Shown: positions 36,655-44,909 of the stretch, one piece after another
Position numbering within the stretch: the stretch's first letter is position 1
Layout: every line of letters begins with the position of its first letter
NCBI RefSeq assembly: GCF_006716315.1
Contig: NZ_VFOV01000001.1
Span: 2,124,501-2,188,500 of the forward strand
From: Nocardioides albertanoniae
GTDB lineage: Bacteria > Actinomycetota > Actinomycetes > Propionibacteriales > Nocardioidaceae
Direction: 5' to 3'
Length of the DNA stretch: 64,000 nucleotides
Notes under the pieces: generated by a model
The model's database searches: none
Seen by the model: only the letters and a program-made list of their open reading frames with translations
Told to the model about the DNA's origin: nothing
Program-made: the position numbers and the translations under genes

Positions 36655-36786
36655 CCGACGAGTCGGCTCGTTATAACGAGATTCGGCGCCGAGTCGGCTG
36701 GTTCTGACGAGATTCCGGGTCGAGTCGGCTCGTTATAACGAGCCGACTCGGCAATGTTTTCGGTCAGAACGAGCCGACTCGACTCA
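36655..36786. repeat. Family A palindromic repeat element, copy 4
   Basis: Contains a perfect 30-bp palindrome (36721-36750) with the same 12-base arms around TTATAA as copy 1. A second half-element (36661-36680, arms plus TTATAA) and a third diverged one precede it, and a right arm CGGTCAGAACGAGCC follows. It lies between the convergent ends of the ABC exporter and the SURF1-like gene and overlaps the last bases of the latter. Confidence 0.9.
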
Positions 36787-37653
36787 GGAGCGGCCGGACT
36801 TCTCCCTCTCGTACGCCGCCTGGTAGGCCGCCTTCACAGCCTGTTTCTGGGCGAGCTTGGCGGCCTTCTGCTTCGAGCGCTCGTCCTCGGCGGCTGCGGC
36901 CGGAGCGTCGCCATCGCGGCTCTGCGTACGTCGTTCGTCATACATCAGGTAGAAGAACCCGGCGATGGCGAGGATGCCGAAGAACCACCACTGCAGGCCG
37001 TAGAAGAAGTGGGGGCCGTTGTCGAGCTCGGGCAGGTCGGCCGGACGCAGCTCGGTGGCCGGCTCCGGAGACTCGGTGTCCAGATGCAGCCACCCGGTCA
37101 CGACCGACTCGTCGAGGACCTCGGCGACCTGGGTGGAGGAGAGTGCGCGGGTGGCGTGGTAGCCGTCGACCTGCGCCACGTGGGTCGAGTCTCCGGTGCC
37201 GTCGGCGCGGACCCAGCCGGTGATGGTGACCTCGCCGGACGGGGGCGCGGGGAGATCGTCGAACTTCTCCTGCGACTCCGTCTGCAACCAGCCGCGGTCG
37301 ACCAGCACGGCGGTGCCGTCGGAGAGCACCAGCGGAACGACGATGTCAACGCCCTTGGCGTCGTCGGGGGTGCGGTAACGCCAGATGATCGTGTCATCGA
37401 CGTCGTAGGTGCCGGTGGCGGTGACGCGGCGCCACTCGTCGTTCTTCGCGACCGACCGGCCGGGAGCGAGGACGTCCTGGACAGGTGCGGGCTCGGCGTG
37501 CTCGTTGGTGCGGACGATCTGGTTGCTCGACTTGCGGTCGGCGAGACGGTCGAACTGCCACTGGCCCAGCCACCAGGTGCCGAAGGCCAAGATCAGCACG
37601 AACACGGTGAATCCGGCCCAGCGACGGCTGAGCAGGAAACGGAACGAACTCAC
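36784..37653 (-). CDS. SURF1 family cytochrome oxidase assembly protein
   Basis: A 289-residue SURF1-like protein. The first membrane helix (about 14-31) with GTWWLGQWQFDRL is followed by an extracytoplasmic domain with WRRVTATGTYD and AVLVDRGWL, and a second helix (about 219-240). It has a Lys/Ala-rich cytoplasmic tail with ERSKQKAAKLAQKQ. SURF1 proteins aid insertion of haem A into cytochrome oxidase, which fits ctaA/ctaB elsewhere in this window. ATG 37653 gives the proper N-terminus. Confidence 0.88.
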   Translation of the reverse strand: MSSFRFLLSRRWAGFTVFVLILAFGTWWLGQWQFDRLADRKSSNQIVRTNEHAEPAPVQDVLAPGRSVAKNDEWRRVTATGTYDVDDTIIWRYRTPDDAKGVDIVVPLVLSDGTAVLVDRGWLQTESQEKFDDLPAPPSGEVTITGWVRADGTGDSTHVAQVDGYHATRALSSTQVAEVLDESVVTGWLHLDTESPEPATELRPADLPELDNGPHFFYGLQWWFFGILAIAGFFYLMYDERRTQSRDGDAPAAAAEDERSKQKAAKLAQKQAVKAAYQAAYEREKSGRS

Positions 37654-37719
37654 CCAATGAGAATAACCGGGATGCGGTGGGACCTCACGATCCGGGTGTC
37701 GGCTGCCTAGACTGGTGTG

Positions 37720-38766
37720 ATGGCGACCTCCCCAACCGCTCAGGCCGGCCAGACCGGTCCCCAGGACGCGTCCCAGCTGAGGCTTGTCGACCGGTTCGAC
37801 CGGGTTGCGACGGACCTCCGGGTCTCGCTGACCGATCGGTGCAACCTACGGTGCACCTACTGCATGCCGGCCGAGGGCCTCGACTGGCTCCCCGGCGAGG
37901 AGGTGCTCACCGACGACGAGGTGGTGCGGCTGATCGGCGTGGCTACCGGGATGCTCGGTGTCGACGAGGTCAGGTTCACCGGCGGCGAGCCGCTGGTGCG
38001 GCGCGGGCTGACCTCGATCGTCGAGCGCACCCGGGCCGCGGCACCCGGGGCGGAGCTGTCGATCACCACCAACGCGCTCGGACTGGCCCGCACCGCCGAG
38101 ACGCTCGCGGAGGCCGGGCTCAACCGGGTCAACGTGTCGCTGGACAGCATTCGACCCGACACGTTCGCGCAGATCACCCGCCGCGACCGGCTTCACGACG
38201 TCGTCGCCGGCCTCGAGGCCGCCGCGGCCGCCGGTCTCGGCCCCGTGAAGATCAACGCGGTCCTGCTCCGAGGCGTCAACGACGACCAGGCCGCCGAGCT
38301 GCTCGGCTGGTGCCTCGAGCGCGGCTACGAGCTGCGGTTCATCGAGCAGATGCCCCTCGACGCCCAGCACGGCTGGTCGCGCGACAACATGGTCACCGCC
38401 GACGAGACCCTCGAGGCACTCTCGGCCGCCTTCGACCTCAGCCCCGCCGAGGAGCCGCGCGGCAGCGCGCCTGCCGAGCTCTTCCACGTCGACGGCGGGC
38501 CGGGCAAGGTGGGCATCATCGCCTCGGTCACCCGCCCGTTCTGCGGCGACTGCGACCGGGTGCGCCTCACCGCCGACGGGCAGGTGCGCGACTGCCTCTT
38601 CGCGCGCACGGAGTCGGATCTGCGTACGCCGCTGCGCGCGGGCGCCCCCGACGCCGATCTCGCCGCCCGATGGGTGAAGGCGATGGCCGGCAAGCGCGCC
38701 GGCCACGGCATCGACGACCTCGGCTTCCTCCAGCCGGACCGTCCCATGTCCGCCATCGGCGGCTGA
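37720..38766 (+). CDS. moaA: GTP 3',8-cyclase (molybdopterin synthesis)
   Basis: A 348-residue radical SAM enzyme for the first step of molybdenum cofactor synthesis. The N-terminal cluster motif is DRCNLRCTYCMP (CxxxCxxC), with RFTGGEPLVRRG following. The C-terminal cluster is in FCGDCDRVRLTADGQVRDCLF (spaced cysteines), and the protein ends with Gly-Gly, as MoaA should. ATG 37720 is preceded by an in-frame GTG. No other moa genes lie next to it. Confidence 0.95.
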   Translation: MATSPTAQAGQTGPQDASQLRLVDRFDRVATDLRVSLTDRCNLRCTYCMPAEGLDWLPGEEVLTDDEVVRLIGVATGMLGVDEVRFTGGEPLVRRGLTSIVERTRAAAPGAELSITTNALGLARTAETLAEAGLNRVNVSLDSIRPDTFAQITRRDRLHDVVAGLEAAAAAGLGPVKINAVLLRGVNDDQAAELLGWCLERGYELRFIEQMPLDAQHGWSRDNMVTADETLEALSAAFDLSPAEEPRGSAPAELFHVDGGPGKVGIIASVTRPFCGDCDRVRLTADGQVRDCLFARTESDLRTPLRAGAPDADLAARWVKAMAGKRAGHGIDDLGFLQPDRPMSAIGG

Positions 38767-39004
38767 GCCGAGAAGTCACTCCTGCAGGGTGAGAAGTCGC
38801 TCCTGCAGGGCGGAGCGTCAGGCCTGTCGGCCGAGGCGTCAATTGTGCAGGTCGAGACGTCACGTCTGCAGGGTGAAGCGTCAGTTGTGACGCTTCGGTT
38901 TGCAGGAGTGACTTCTCGCCCTGCGTACGTGACGCCTCGGCCTGCAGAGGTGACTTCTCACCTTGCAGGAGTGACTTCTCGGCCTGCAGACGTGACTTCT
39001 CGGC
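38767..39004. repeat. Family B repeat locus 1: 21-bp units in a large interrupted palindrome
   Basis: Five to six forward 21-bp units of the type GAGAAGTCACTCCTGCAGG are followed by reverse-complement units such as CCTGCAGGAGTGACTTCTC. The centre near 38874-38895 is a hairpin GAAGCGTCA-GTTG-TGACGCTTC. The unit spacing of 21 bases is exact across much of the array. It fills the whole gap between the convergent moaA and nucleoside hydrolase genes. No coding role is likely, though the repeats happen to leave frames open. Confidence 0.9.
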
Positions 39005-39008
39005 AGGG

Positions 39009-39947
39009 TCAGGAGCTGGCGCGATCCAGGGCGGCGAGGACGAGGTCCCAGTAGGCGTCGACGTCGAGGGAGATCGCGACCTGGGCGTTGGGTGGCTGGT
39101 CGAGGCGGCCGTGGAGGTCGACGACGGTGGCACCGCGGGTCCAGCGACCGGCGGTCTCGACGGCGACGAAAGACCGGTGCCACGAGATCAGGGTCGGGTC
39201 GATGAGGGCGGCGATCGTGCACGGATCGTGCACCGGGGGAGCGGCGAAGTCGAAGACGTCGGAGTAGGTGCTGCCGAAGAAGCCCATGAGATCCGCGCAG
39301 GCACGCCCGACCGCGTGGTCCATCGCCCGCATCCGGGCGACGACGTCGGGGGTGGCCAGCGCCTGGTGGGTCAGGTTGAGCCCGACCATCCTGAGGTCGA
39401 GGCCGCTGGTGAGCACGATGTCGAGGGCCTCGGGGTCGGCGTAGGTGTTGAACTCGGCCGCCGGGGTGGTGTTGCCGCGTTCGGTCGAGCCGCCCATGAA
39501 GACGATCTCCGCGATCCGGGAGTGCACCTCGGGGTGGTCGCGCAACAGCAGCGCGAGGTTGGTGATCGGTCCGGTGGCCACCACGGTGACCGGTGCGGGG
39601 GCGGCCAGCAGCGACGTACGGAGGAAGTCCACTGCGCCGAGCGCATCCGGTTCAGCCAGCGGCTCGGGGAGGCTGGTGCCGTCGATCCCTGTCGCGCCGT
39701 GGATGAACTCCCCGAGGCGGGCCTCGCCGGCGAGCGGCCTGGCGGACCCGGCGGCGACCGGGATGTCGCGACGGTCCGCCAGCGCCAGGATGCGCAGGGC
39801 GTTGTAGGTGGCCATCTCGACCGAGCAGTTGCCGAAGGTGGTGGTGATGCCGAGCAGGTCGACGTGGGGGCTGCCGAGCGCCAGCAGGATCGCGATGGCA
39901 TCGTCGTGGCCGGGGTCGCAGTCGAGGAGCACGGGCACCGGACGCAT
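39009..39947 (-). CDS. Nucleoside hydrolase
   Basis: A 312-residue enzyme of the inosine-uridine preferring nucleoside hydrolase family, cleaving ribonucleosides to base and ribose. The calcium-binding N-terminal motif is LLDCDPGHDDAIAILLAL (about 5-22), followed by ITTTFGNCSVE and VATGPITNLALLL, and the C-terminal AAPPVHDPCTIA histidine region. ATG 39947 is taken because it gives the family-typical start (MRPVPVLLD). Substrate preference cannot be read. Confidence 0.92.
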   Translation of the reverse strand: MRPVPVLLDCDPGHDDAIAILLALGSPHVDLLGITTTFGNCSVEMATYNALRILALADRRDIPVAAGSARPLAGEARLGEFIHGATGIDGTSLPEPLAEPDALGAVDFLRTSLLAAPAPVTVVATGPITNLALLLRDHPEVHSRIAEIVFMGGSTERGNTTPAAEFNTYADPEALDIVLTSGLDLRMVGLNLTHQALATPDVVARMRAMDHAVGRACADLMGFFGSTYSDVFDFAAPPVHDPCTIAALIDPTLISWHRSFVAVETAGRWTRGATVVDLHGRLDQPPNAQVAISLDVDAYWDLVLAALDRASS

Positions 39948-39960
39948 CTGACGACCTCGG

Positions 39961-40161
39961 CTACGGCTGGTGGGCAACGACGTCCTTGAGGAATCCTCGC
40001 GCTCCCAGGAAGTCGCTCAGCGACTGCTTGTGCGCCTCGCAGGCGAGCCAGATCTTACGGCGATCGGCGGTGTGGATCTTCGGATTGTTCCACTGCAGCT
40101 CCCACGAGCCCGGAGACTGGCAGCCCTTCGCGGAGCACAGGTCGGAGTCGAGCGCGCCCAT
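39961..40161 (-). CDS. Small Cys-rich (zinc-finger-like) protein
   Basis: A 66-residue protein with possible zinc ligands in LCSAKGC, and later LACEAHKQ. It resembles a widespread small actinobacterial protein sometimes wrongly named acetone carboxylase. The start overlaps the stop of the DUF3099 gene (TGATG), and the nucleoside hydrolase follows 13 bases later, so the three may be one transcript. Function unknown. Confidence 0.8.
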   Translation of the reverse strand: MGALDSDLCSAKGCQSPGSWELQWNNPKIHTADRRKIWLACEAHKQSLSDFLGARGFLKDVVAHQP

Positions 40162-40481
40162 CAGAGCTCGCGCCCGTCGCGGGCGTGGTCTGATCCGCCG
40201 GGGAGCTCACGGCGGCCGTAGGGGGAGTCCAGCAGGTTCATCTCGTCGCTCTTGGTGTTGGTGGCGTTGGCCATCACGACCGCCACGTAGGGAAGGATCA
40301 GGGCGCCCGCGATCAGGATCGGCCACAGCCAGCCGATCCCGGCGAGGCCGGCGATCACTGCCCCGATGAAGCACAGGGAGCGGATCGACATCGAGATGGC
40401 GTAGCGCTTCTGTCGGACCGCGATGTCCTCGGCACGGCTTCGGCCGGCGGTCGTGATCCTGATCGATTGCGCCTTGGACAT
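40161..40481 (-). CDS. DUF3099 membrane protein
   Basis: A 106-residue protein with two membrane helices (about 33-50 and 52-70) following a basic N-terminal AEDIAVRQKRYAISMSIR, matching the DUF3099 family found in actinobacteria. The tail is charged. Function is unknown. It is the first gene of a short minus-strand set and diverges from fabG. Confidence 0.88.
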   Translation of the reverse strand: MSKAQSIRITTAGRSRAEDIAVRQKRYAISMSIRSLCFIGAVIAGLAGIGWLWPILIAGALILPYVAVVMANATNTKSDEMNLLDSPYGRRELPGGSDHARDGREL

Positions 40482-40584
40482 ACCGCAAGTCTAGGTCGTG
40501 GCCGATGACCGGCGGTCAATGGTGTGGTCCCAACATGTCCGCTCCGATGGGCTTTGGAGGGTTCTCACAAGCAAATCGAAGACA

Positions 40585-40622
40585 TTGGTCGTACCCCAAA
40601 GTAATCGCTACCGTCGCGCCTG
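40585..40622 (+). promoter_or_regulatory. Candidate leaderless promoter of fabG-fabI
   Basis: TTGGTC (40585-40590) and TACCGT (40609-40614), spaced by 18 bases, resemble an actinobacterial -35/-10 pair. The -10 ends seven bases before the GTG start of fabG at 40622, and no ribosome binding site is seen, so transcription could begin at the start codon. Predicted from spacing only. Confidence 0.45.
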
Positions 40623-41362
40623 TGACTGACAGTGAGAACCCCACAACGCAGAGTCCATCGCCGACGCCCCGCTCGGTGCTCATCACCGGCGGCAACCGCG
40701 GCATCGGAAGAGCGATCGCGGAGGCCTTCGTGGCCAACGGCGACCACGTCGCGGTGACGTCTCGCAAGGGCGGCGCGCCCGACGGCGCCCTGGACCTGCT
40801 GTGCGACATCACCGACCCCGACGCCGTCGACGAGGCGTACGCCGCGGCCGAGGCGGCCCACGGGCCGATCGAGGTGCTCGTGGCCAACGCCGGGATCACC
40901 AAGGACACGCTCGTCCTGCGGATGTCGGAGGACGACTTCACCTCGGTGATCGACACCAACCTGACCGCATCCTTCCGCCTCGCCAAGCGGGCGACGAAGT
41001 CGATGCTGCGGCTGCGCCGCGGGCGGATCATCTTCATCTCCTCGGTCATCGGCCTGCTCGGCAACGCGGGCCAGGTCAACTACGCCGCCTCGAAGGCCGG
41101 CCTGGTCGGGATGGCTCGATCGCTCGCCCGCGAGCTCGGTTCGCGCGGCATCACCGCCAACGTGGTCGCGCCGGGATTCGTCGCGACCGAGATGACCGAG
41201 GCGCTGACCGAGGAGCAGGCGAAGGCGATCACCGACAAGGTGCCGCTGGGCCGCTACGCTGCGCCGGAAGAGGTGGCCGCCGCGGTCACCTGGCTGGCGG
41301 ATGCGGGATATGTGACCGGGGCCGTGATCCCGGTCGACGGCGGACTCGGAATGGGGCACTGA
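40622..41362 (+). CDS. fabG: 3-oxoacyl-ACP reductase FabG
   Basis: A 246-residue short-chain reductase. The NADPH loop reads TGGNRGIGRAIAEAF, the catalytic residues are in ISSVIG and NYAASKAG (Tyr-x3-Lys), and the NAGITKD element is present. GTG 40622 is chosen for size and the leaderless-type promoter. fabI follows after two bases, the same order as mycobacterial fabG1-inhA, so it serves fatty-acid elongation. Confidence 0.93.
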   Translation: MTDSENPTTQSPSPTPRSVLITGGNRGIGRAIAEAFVANGDHVAVTSRKGGAPDGALDLLCDITDPDAVDEAYAAAEAAHGPIEVLVANAGITKDTLVLRMSEDDFTSVIDTNLTASFRLAKRATKSMLRLRRGRIIFISSVIGLLGNAGQVNYAASKAGLVGMARSLARELGSRGITANVVAPGFVATEMTEALTEEQAKAITDKVPLGRYAAPEEVAAAVTWLADAGYVTGAVIPVDGGLGMGH

Positions 41363-41364
41363 TC

Positions 41365-42138
41365 ATGGGTCTTCTCGACGGCAAGACTGTCCTCGTCGCA
41401 GGGGTCACGATGGACTCCTCGATCGGCTTCGCGGTGGCCAAGGTCGCCCAGGAGCAGGGCGCGCGCGTGCTGATCTCCAACTTCGGCCGGGCGCTCTCGA
41501 TCACCAAGCGCATCGCGAAGCGGCTCCCCGAGACACCGCCGGTGCTCGACCTCGACGTGACCGACCAGGAGCACCTCGACGGCCTCGCCGACGCGCTGCG
41601 GGCCGAGGGGGTCGAGCGGCTCGACGGAGTCGTGCACTCGATCGCGTACGGCAACCCCGAGACGCTCCTCGGTGGCAAGTTCCTCGACGGCCCCTGGGAG
41701 GACGTCTCCCAGGCGGTGCAGGTCAGCGCCTACTCGCTGAAGTCGCTGGCGATGGCGACCCGCCCGCTGCTCGGTCCCGGCTCGTCGGTCGTGGGGCTGA
41801 CCTTCGATGCGACGATCGCCTGGCCGGCGTACGACTGGATGGGGGTGGCCAAGGCCGCTCTCGAGTCGACCTCGCGCTATCTCGCCCGCGACCTCGGTCC
41901 TGACGGGATCCGCTGCAACCTGGTCTCGGCCGGACCGCTCAAGACGCTCGCGGCCAAGGCGATCCCAGGCTTCGAGGAGCTCGACGAGGGCTGGGGCACC
42001 CGGGCGCCGCTGGGCTGGGACAACACCGACCAGGGCCCGACGGCGAAGGCGGTCTGCGCGCTGATGTCCGACTTCTTCCCGGCGACCACCGGTGAGATCG
42101 TCCACGTCGATGGGGGCTATCACTCGCTGGGTGCCTGA
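41365..42138 (+). CDS. fabI: Enoyl-ACP reductase (InhA/FabI type)
   Basis: A 257-residue NADH-dependent enoyl reductase of the SDR superfamily. It has the FabI/InhA layout: N-terminal GKTVLVAGVTMDSSIG, HSIAYGNP, the catalytic YDWMGVAKAALES (Tyr and Lys six residues apart) and the substrate-loop region SAGPLKTLAAKAIPGF. It reduces the enoyl group in the last step of fatty-acid elongation. It is coupled to fabG. Confidence 0.94.
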   Translation: MGLLDGKTVLVAGVTMDSSIGFAVAKVAQEQGARVLISNFGRALSITKRIAKRLPETPPVLDLDVTDQEHLDGLADALRAEGVERLDGVVHSIAYGNPETLLGGKFLDGPWEDVSQAVQVSAYSLKSLAMATRPLLGPGSSVVGLTFDATIAWPAYDWMGVAKAALESTSRYLARDLGPDGIRCNLVSAGPLKTLAAKAIPGFEELDEGWGTRAPLGWDNTDQGPTAKAVCALMSDFFPATTGEIVHVDGGYHSLGA

Positions 42139-42155
42139 GGCCCTAGGGTGGCCGC

Positions 42156-42662
42156 ATGCGCACCCTCGTCATCATGCGGCACGCGAAGGCGGAGTCGTCT
42201 GCGCCCAGCGACCAGGAGCGTCAGCTGACCGAGAGCGGCCACGCCGACGCGGTCGCGGCAGGGGAGTGGCTGGCCGAGCAGGGCGTGCAGCCCGACTACG
42301 TGCTCGTCTCGGCGGCCGACCGCACCACCCAGACCTGGGAGGACGTGGCGGTCGCCGCCGAGTGGGACCTGACCCTCGCTGAGTACGACGAAGGTCTGTA
42401 CGCCGCCGGCCCCTCCACCGCCCTCGACCTCGTGCGCGGCATCGACGACGGCCACTCGACGGTGGTGGTGATCGGCCACAACCCGACGATGTTCTCGCTC
42501 GTCCAGCTCCTCGACGACGGTGAGGGCGACGTGCAGGCCGGCAACGACCTGGCCCTCGGCTACCCCACCGCCGCCGTCACCGTCCTCAGCTACGACGGGC
42601 TCTGGTCCGACCTGGACGAAGCCGAGGCCTCGGTCACCGCCTTCCACGTCGCCCGCGCCTGA
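42156..42662 (+). CDS. SixA-type phosphohistidine phosphatase
   Basis: A 168-residue histidine phosphatase. The catalytic RHAKAES is near the N-terminus (RHG equivalent), with a second histidine in VVIGHNPTMFSL. The small size matches SixA, which removes phosphate from histidine on proteins. It follows fabI by 17 bases, as a similar gene follows inhA in some relatives. Target unknown. Confidence 0.88.
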   Translation: MRTLVIMRHAKAESSAPSDQERQLTESGHADAVAAGEWLAEQGVQPDYVLVSAADRTTQTWEDVAVAAEWDLTLAEYDEGLYAAGPSTALDLVRGIDDGHSTVVVIGHNPTMFSLVQLLDDGEGDVQAGNDLALGYPTAAVTVLSYDGLWSDLDEAEASVTAFHVARA

Positions 42663-42665
42663 CCC

Positions 42666-42802
42666 GCCGAGAAGTCACTCCCGCAGGTCGAGAAGTCACC
42701 CAGGTGCCCACTCGACCTGCAGACGCGACTTCTCGGCCTGCAGACGCGACTTCTCGGCCTGCAGACGTGACGCCTCGGCCTGCAGGAGTGACGCCTCGGC
42801 GG
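42666..42802. repeat. Family B repeat locus 2
   Basis: Two forward units (GAGAAGTCACTCCCGCAGGTC, GAGAAGTCACCCAGG) then GTGCCCACTCGACCTGCAG, followed by three to four reverse 21-bp units such as CCTGCAGACGCGACTTCTCGG in tandem. The same centre with GGTGCCCACTCG recurs in locus 3. It fills the gap between the convergent ends of the SixA-like gene and serB. Confidence 0.88.
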
Positions 42803-42808
42803 AGGTGG

Positions 42809-44053
42809 TCAGAGGAGGGGAGGGGAGGGGGTGACGATGCCGGCTTCGGCGTCGGCGGCCTCGATCTCCTCGCGGGAGATGCCGAGCAGATACATGATCG
42901 TGTCGAGGTAGGGGACGTTGATGGCGGTGCCGGCGGCGGAGCGTACGGCGGGCTTGGCGTTGTAGGCGATGCCGAGGCCGGCGGCGGCGAGCATGTCGAG
43001 GTCGTTGGCGCCGTCTCCGATGGCGACCGTGGCGGCCTCGGGGATGCCGATCTCGGCGGCGAACTCGCGCAGCGCGCGCGCCTTGCCGGCCCGGTCGACG
43101 ACCTCACCGACGACCTCGCCGGTCAGCACGCCGTCGACGATCTCGAGCTCGTTGGCGCGGGCGTAGTGGATGCCGAGGTTCGCGGCCAGCCGGTCGGTGA
43201 TCTGGGAGAACCCGCCGGAGACGATCGCGAAGCGGTAGCCGAGCCGACGTAGCGTGCGGACCATCGTCCGTGCGCCGGGGTTCAGCACGAGCCCGGCGTA
43301 GACCTCGTCCAACGCGGTGGCAGGCACGCCCTTGAGATACTTCACCCGCGCGCGCAGCGACTCCTCGAAGTCGAGCTCGCCGCGCATCGCGGCCTCGGTG
43401 ACCGAGGCGACCTCGGCCTCATAGCCGGCGTGGGAGGCGATCATCTCGATCACCTCGCCGTCGATGAGGGTGGAGTCGACGTCCATGACGATCAGCCGCA
43501 TGCCCCGGCGCACCAGGTTGGCCGGCTGCACGGCGATGTCGACGCCCTGGGCCGCGGCCTCGGCCGAGAGGGTGACCCGCAGCTCGTCCGGGTCGGCGCC
43601 GGAGACGTGCAGGTCGAAGGCGGTGACCGGGTAGCGCGCCAGCCGGGTGATCCGGTCGATGTTGCCGCCCGCGGAGGCGATGGTGCGGGTGACCGAGGAG
43701 AGCGCGGCCGCCTTGAGCGGCAGACCGAGCACGGTCACCCGGGCCCGGTCCGAAGGCTTGCGGGGAGTGTCGCCCACGCCGTCCTCGATCTCGACGGTCA
43801 TGTCGAGCGCGTGCGCGGTCTCCTCGATCGCGTGCTTGAGCGCGTCGACGCTGTCGACGTCGGCCGGCGCGGTCACCAGCAGCCCGAGCACGAGTCGGCC
43901 GCGCAGCACGATCTGCTCCAGGTCGACGACGTCGACGCCGGCCAGCGCGAGCGTTGCCAGGGTGGCCGAGGTCAACCCCGGACGGTCGTGTCCCGCGAGG
44001 GTGATCAGCAGAGTGTCGGGACGGCGCTCGAGCGCGTCGAATTCCTCGGTCAT
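42809..44053 (-). CDS. serB: Phosphoserine phosphatase with two ACT-type domains
   Basis: A 414-residue enzyme for the last step of serine synthesis. Two ACT-like regulatory segments (about 14-90 and 100-175) precede the HAD domain with the nucleophile motif DVDSTLIDGE, SGGFSQITD and GDGANDLDML. The length is typical of the actinobacterial ACT-fused SerB. ATG 44053 is chosen. Serine may feed back through the ACT domains. Confidence 0.94.
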   Translation of the reverse strand: MTEEFDALERRPDTLLITLAGHDRPGLTSATLATLALAGVDVVDLEQIVLRGRLVLGLLVTAPADVDSVDALKHAIEETAHALDMTVEIEDGVGDTPRKPSDRARVTVLGLPLKAAALSSVTRTIASAGGNIDRITRLARYPVTAFDLHVSGADPDELRVTLSAEAAAQGVDIAVQPANLVRRGMRLIVMDVDSTLIDGEVIEMIASHAGYEAEVASVTEAAMRGELDFEESLRARVKYLKGVPATALDEVYAGLVLNPGARTMVRTLRRLGYRFAIVSGGFSQITDRLAANLGIHYARANELEIVDGVLTGEVVGEVVDRAGKARALREFAAEIGIPEAATVAIGDGANDLDMLAAAGLGIAYNAKPAVRSAAGTAINVPYLDTIMYLLGISREEIEAADAEAGIVTPSPPLL

Positions 44054-44085
44054 CGATGCACAGGATAGAGGAGTCGCCGTCCCGT

Positions 44086-44856
44086 TCAGGCAGGTGGCCA
44101 GACCTCGGGCGAGCCCGCGGCGGTGAGCGCCCGGCGGGCAGCACGGTCGAGACCGACGAGCGCGTCTCGGCGTTGCGTCATCTCGGAGGCGGTGACCGAT
44201 CCGCCCTCGTCCTCGAGCGCCACGTCCACGATCCCGCGGGCCTGTACGCCACCTGCAGCCAGCTCCACACAACGGCTCATCACCCCGGGCGCACCATGGA
44301 GCGTGGGTCGGTGCCGCAGGTTCATCAGCTGGTCGGCGACCTCCGGTCGCCACCGAGCCACGTCGAGCTCGGCGAGCGCCGTGGCCGACTCGGTCAGAGC
44401 GAGCCGAAGCGCGCGGTCGGCCTCGCCGACGTCCGGGAGCTGGCGGCGCTGGGCGGGATGGGCCTGCCAGTCGACGACGGCGCCGACCCGAACCGGCACC
44501 AGGCCGATGCCGACGTCGCTCACGACCGCCTCGCCGGCCTCCAGTGCGGCGTCGTTGAACGCCCTGGGGCCGCCGAGGCCGACCGGGTCGCCCTCGGCCG
44601 GAAACGCGACCCCGACCAGCGACGCGCCCTCGGAGCGCAGCCGCCCCAGGCCGGTCACCAACGTGTCGGCGACCCCGTCCTCACCGCCCAGCCCGAGCTC
44701 GGCGAGCCCGCTGACGGTGTGGGTCGCATCGGGCCCGATCACGGCGTCCAGCACCAGGTCGGTGACCGCGTCGCCGCGCAGCCACGCCGTCACCCACCAC
44801 GCCAGGCGCAACGCTTCGGGGGTCGTCTCGACCGACTCGAATTCCTCGACACTCAC
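44086..44856 (-). CDS. Conserved actinobacterial hypothetical protein
   Basis: A 256-residue protein of unknown function, with no membrane segment or catalytic motif that I recognise. It is rich in Ala, Gly, Val and acid residues; RLAWWVTAWLRGDAVTD and FNDAALEAGEAVVSD are the most distinctive stretches. It is separated by 32 bases from serB on the same strand, so co-transcription is possible. It diverges from the ABC ATPase. Confidence 0.78.
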   Translation of the reverse strand: MSVEEFESVETTPEALRLAWWVTAWLRGDAVTDLVLDAVIGPDATHTVSGLAELGLGGEDGVADTLVTGLGRLRSEGASLVGVAFPAEGDPVGLGGPRAFNDAALEAGEAVVSDVGIGLVPVRVGAVVDWQAHPAQRRQLPDVGEADRALRLALTESATALAELDVARWRPEVADQLMNLRHRPTLHGAPGVMSRCVELAAGGVQARGIVDVALEDEGGSVTASEMTQRRDALVGLDRAARRALTAAGSPEVWPPA

Positions 44857-44909
44857 AGCCGTCCACCCTATCCCCGAGCCGTATGGACGGATGCCATAGA
44901 TTTGCGGCC

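Noticed and set aside
38567..39133. Heptad-like protein repeats (Leu-Gln-Ala-Glu-Lys-Ser type) in a minus-strand frame
   Set aside because: The 21-bp DNA repeat gives seven-residue periodicity in any frame; it crosses the ends of moaA and the nucleoside hydrolase and lacks a credible start.
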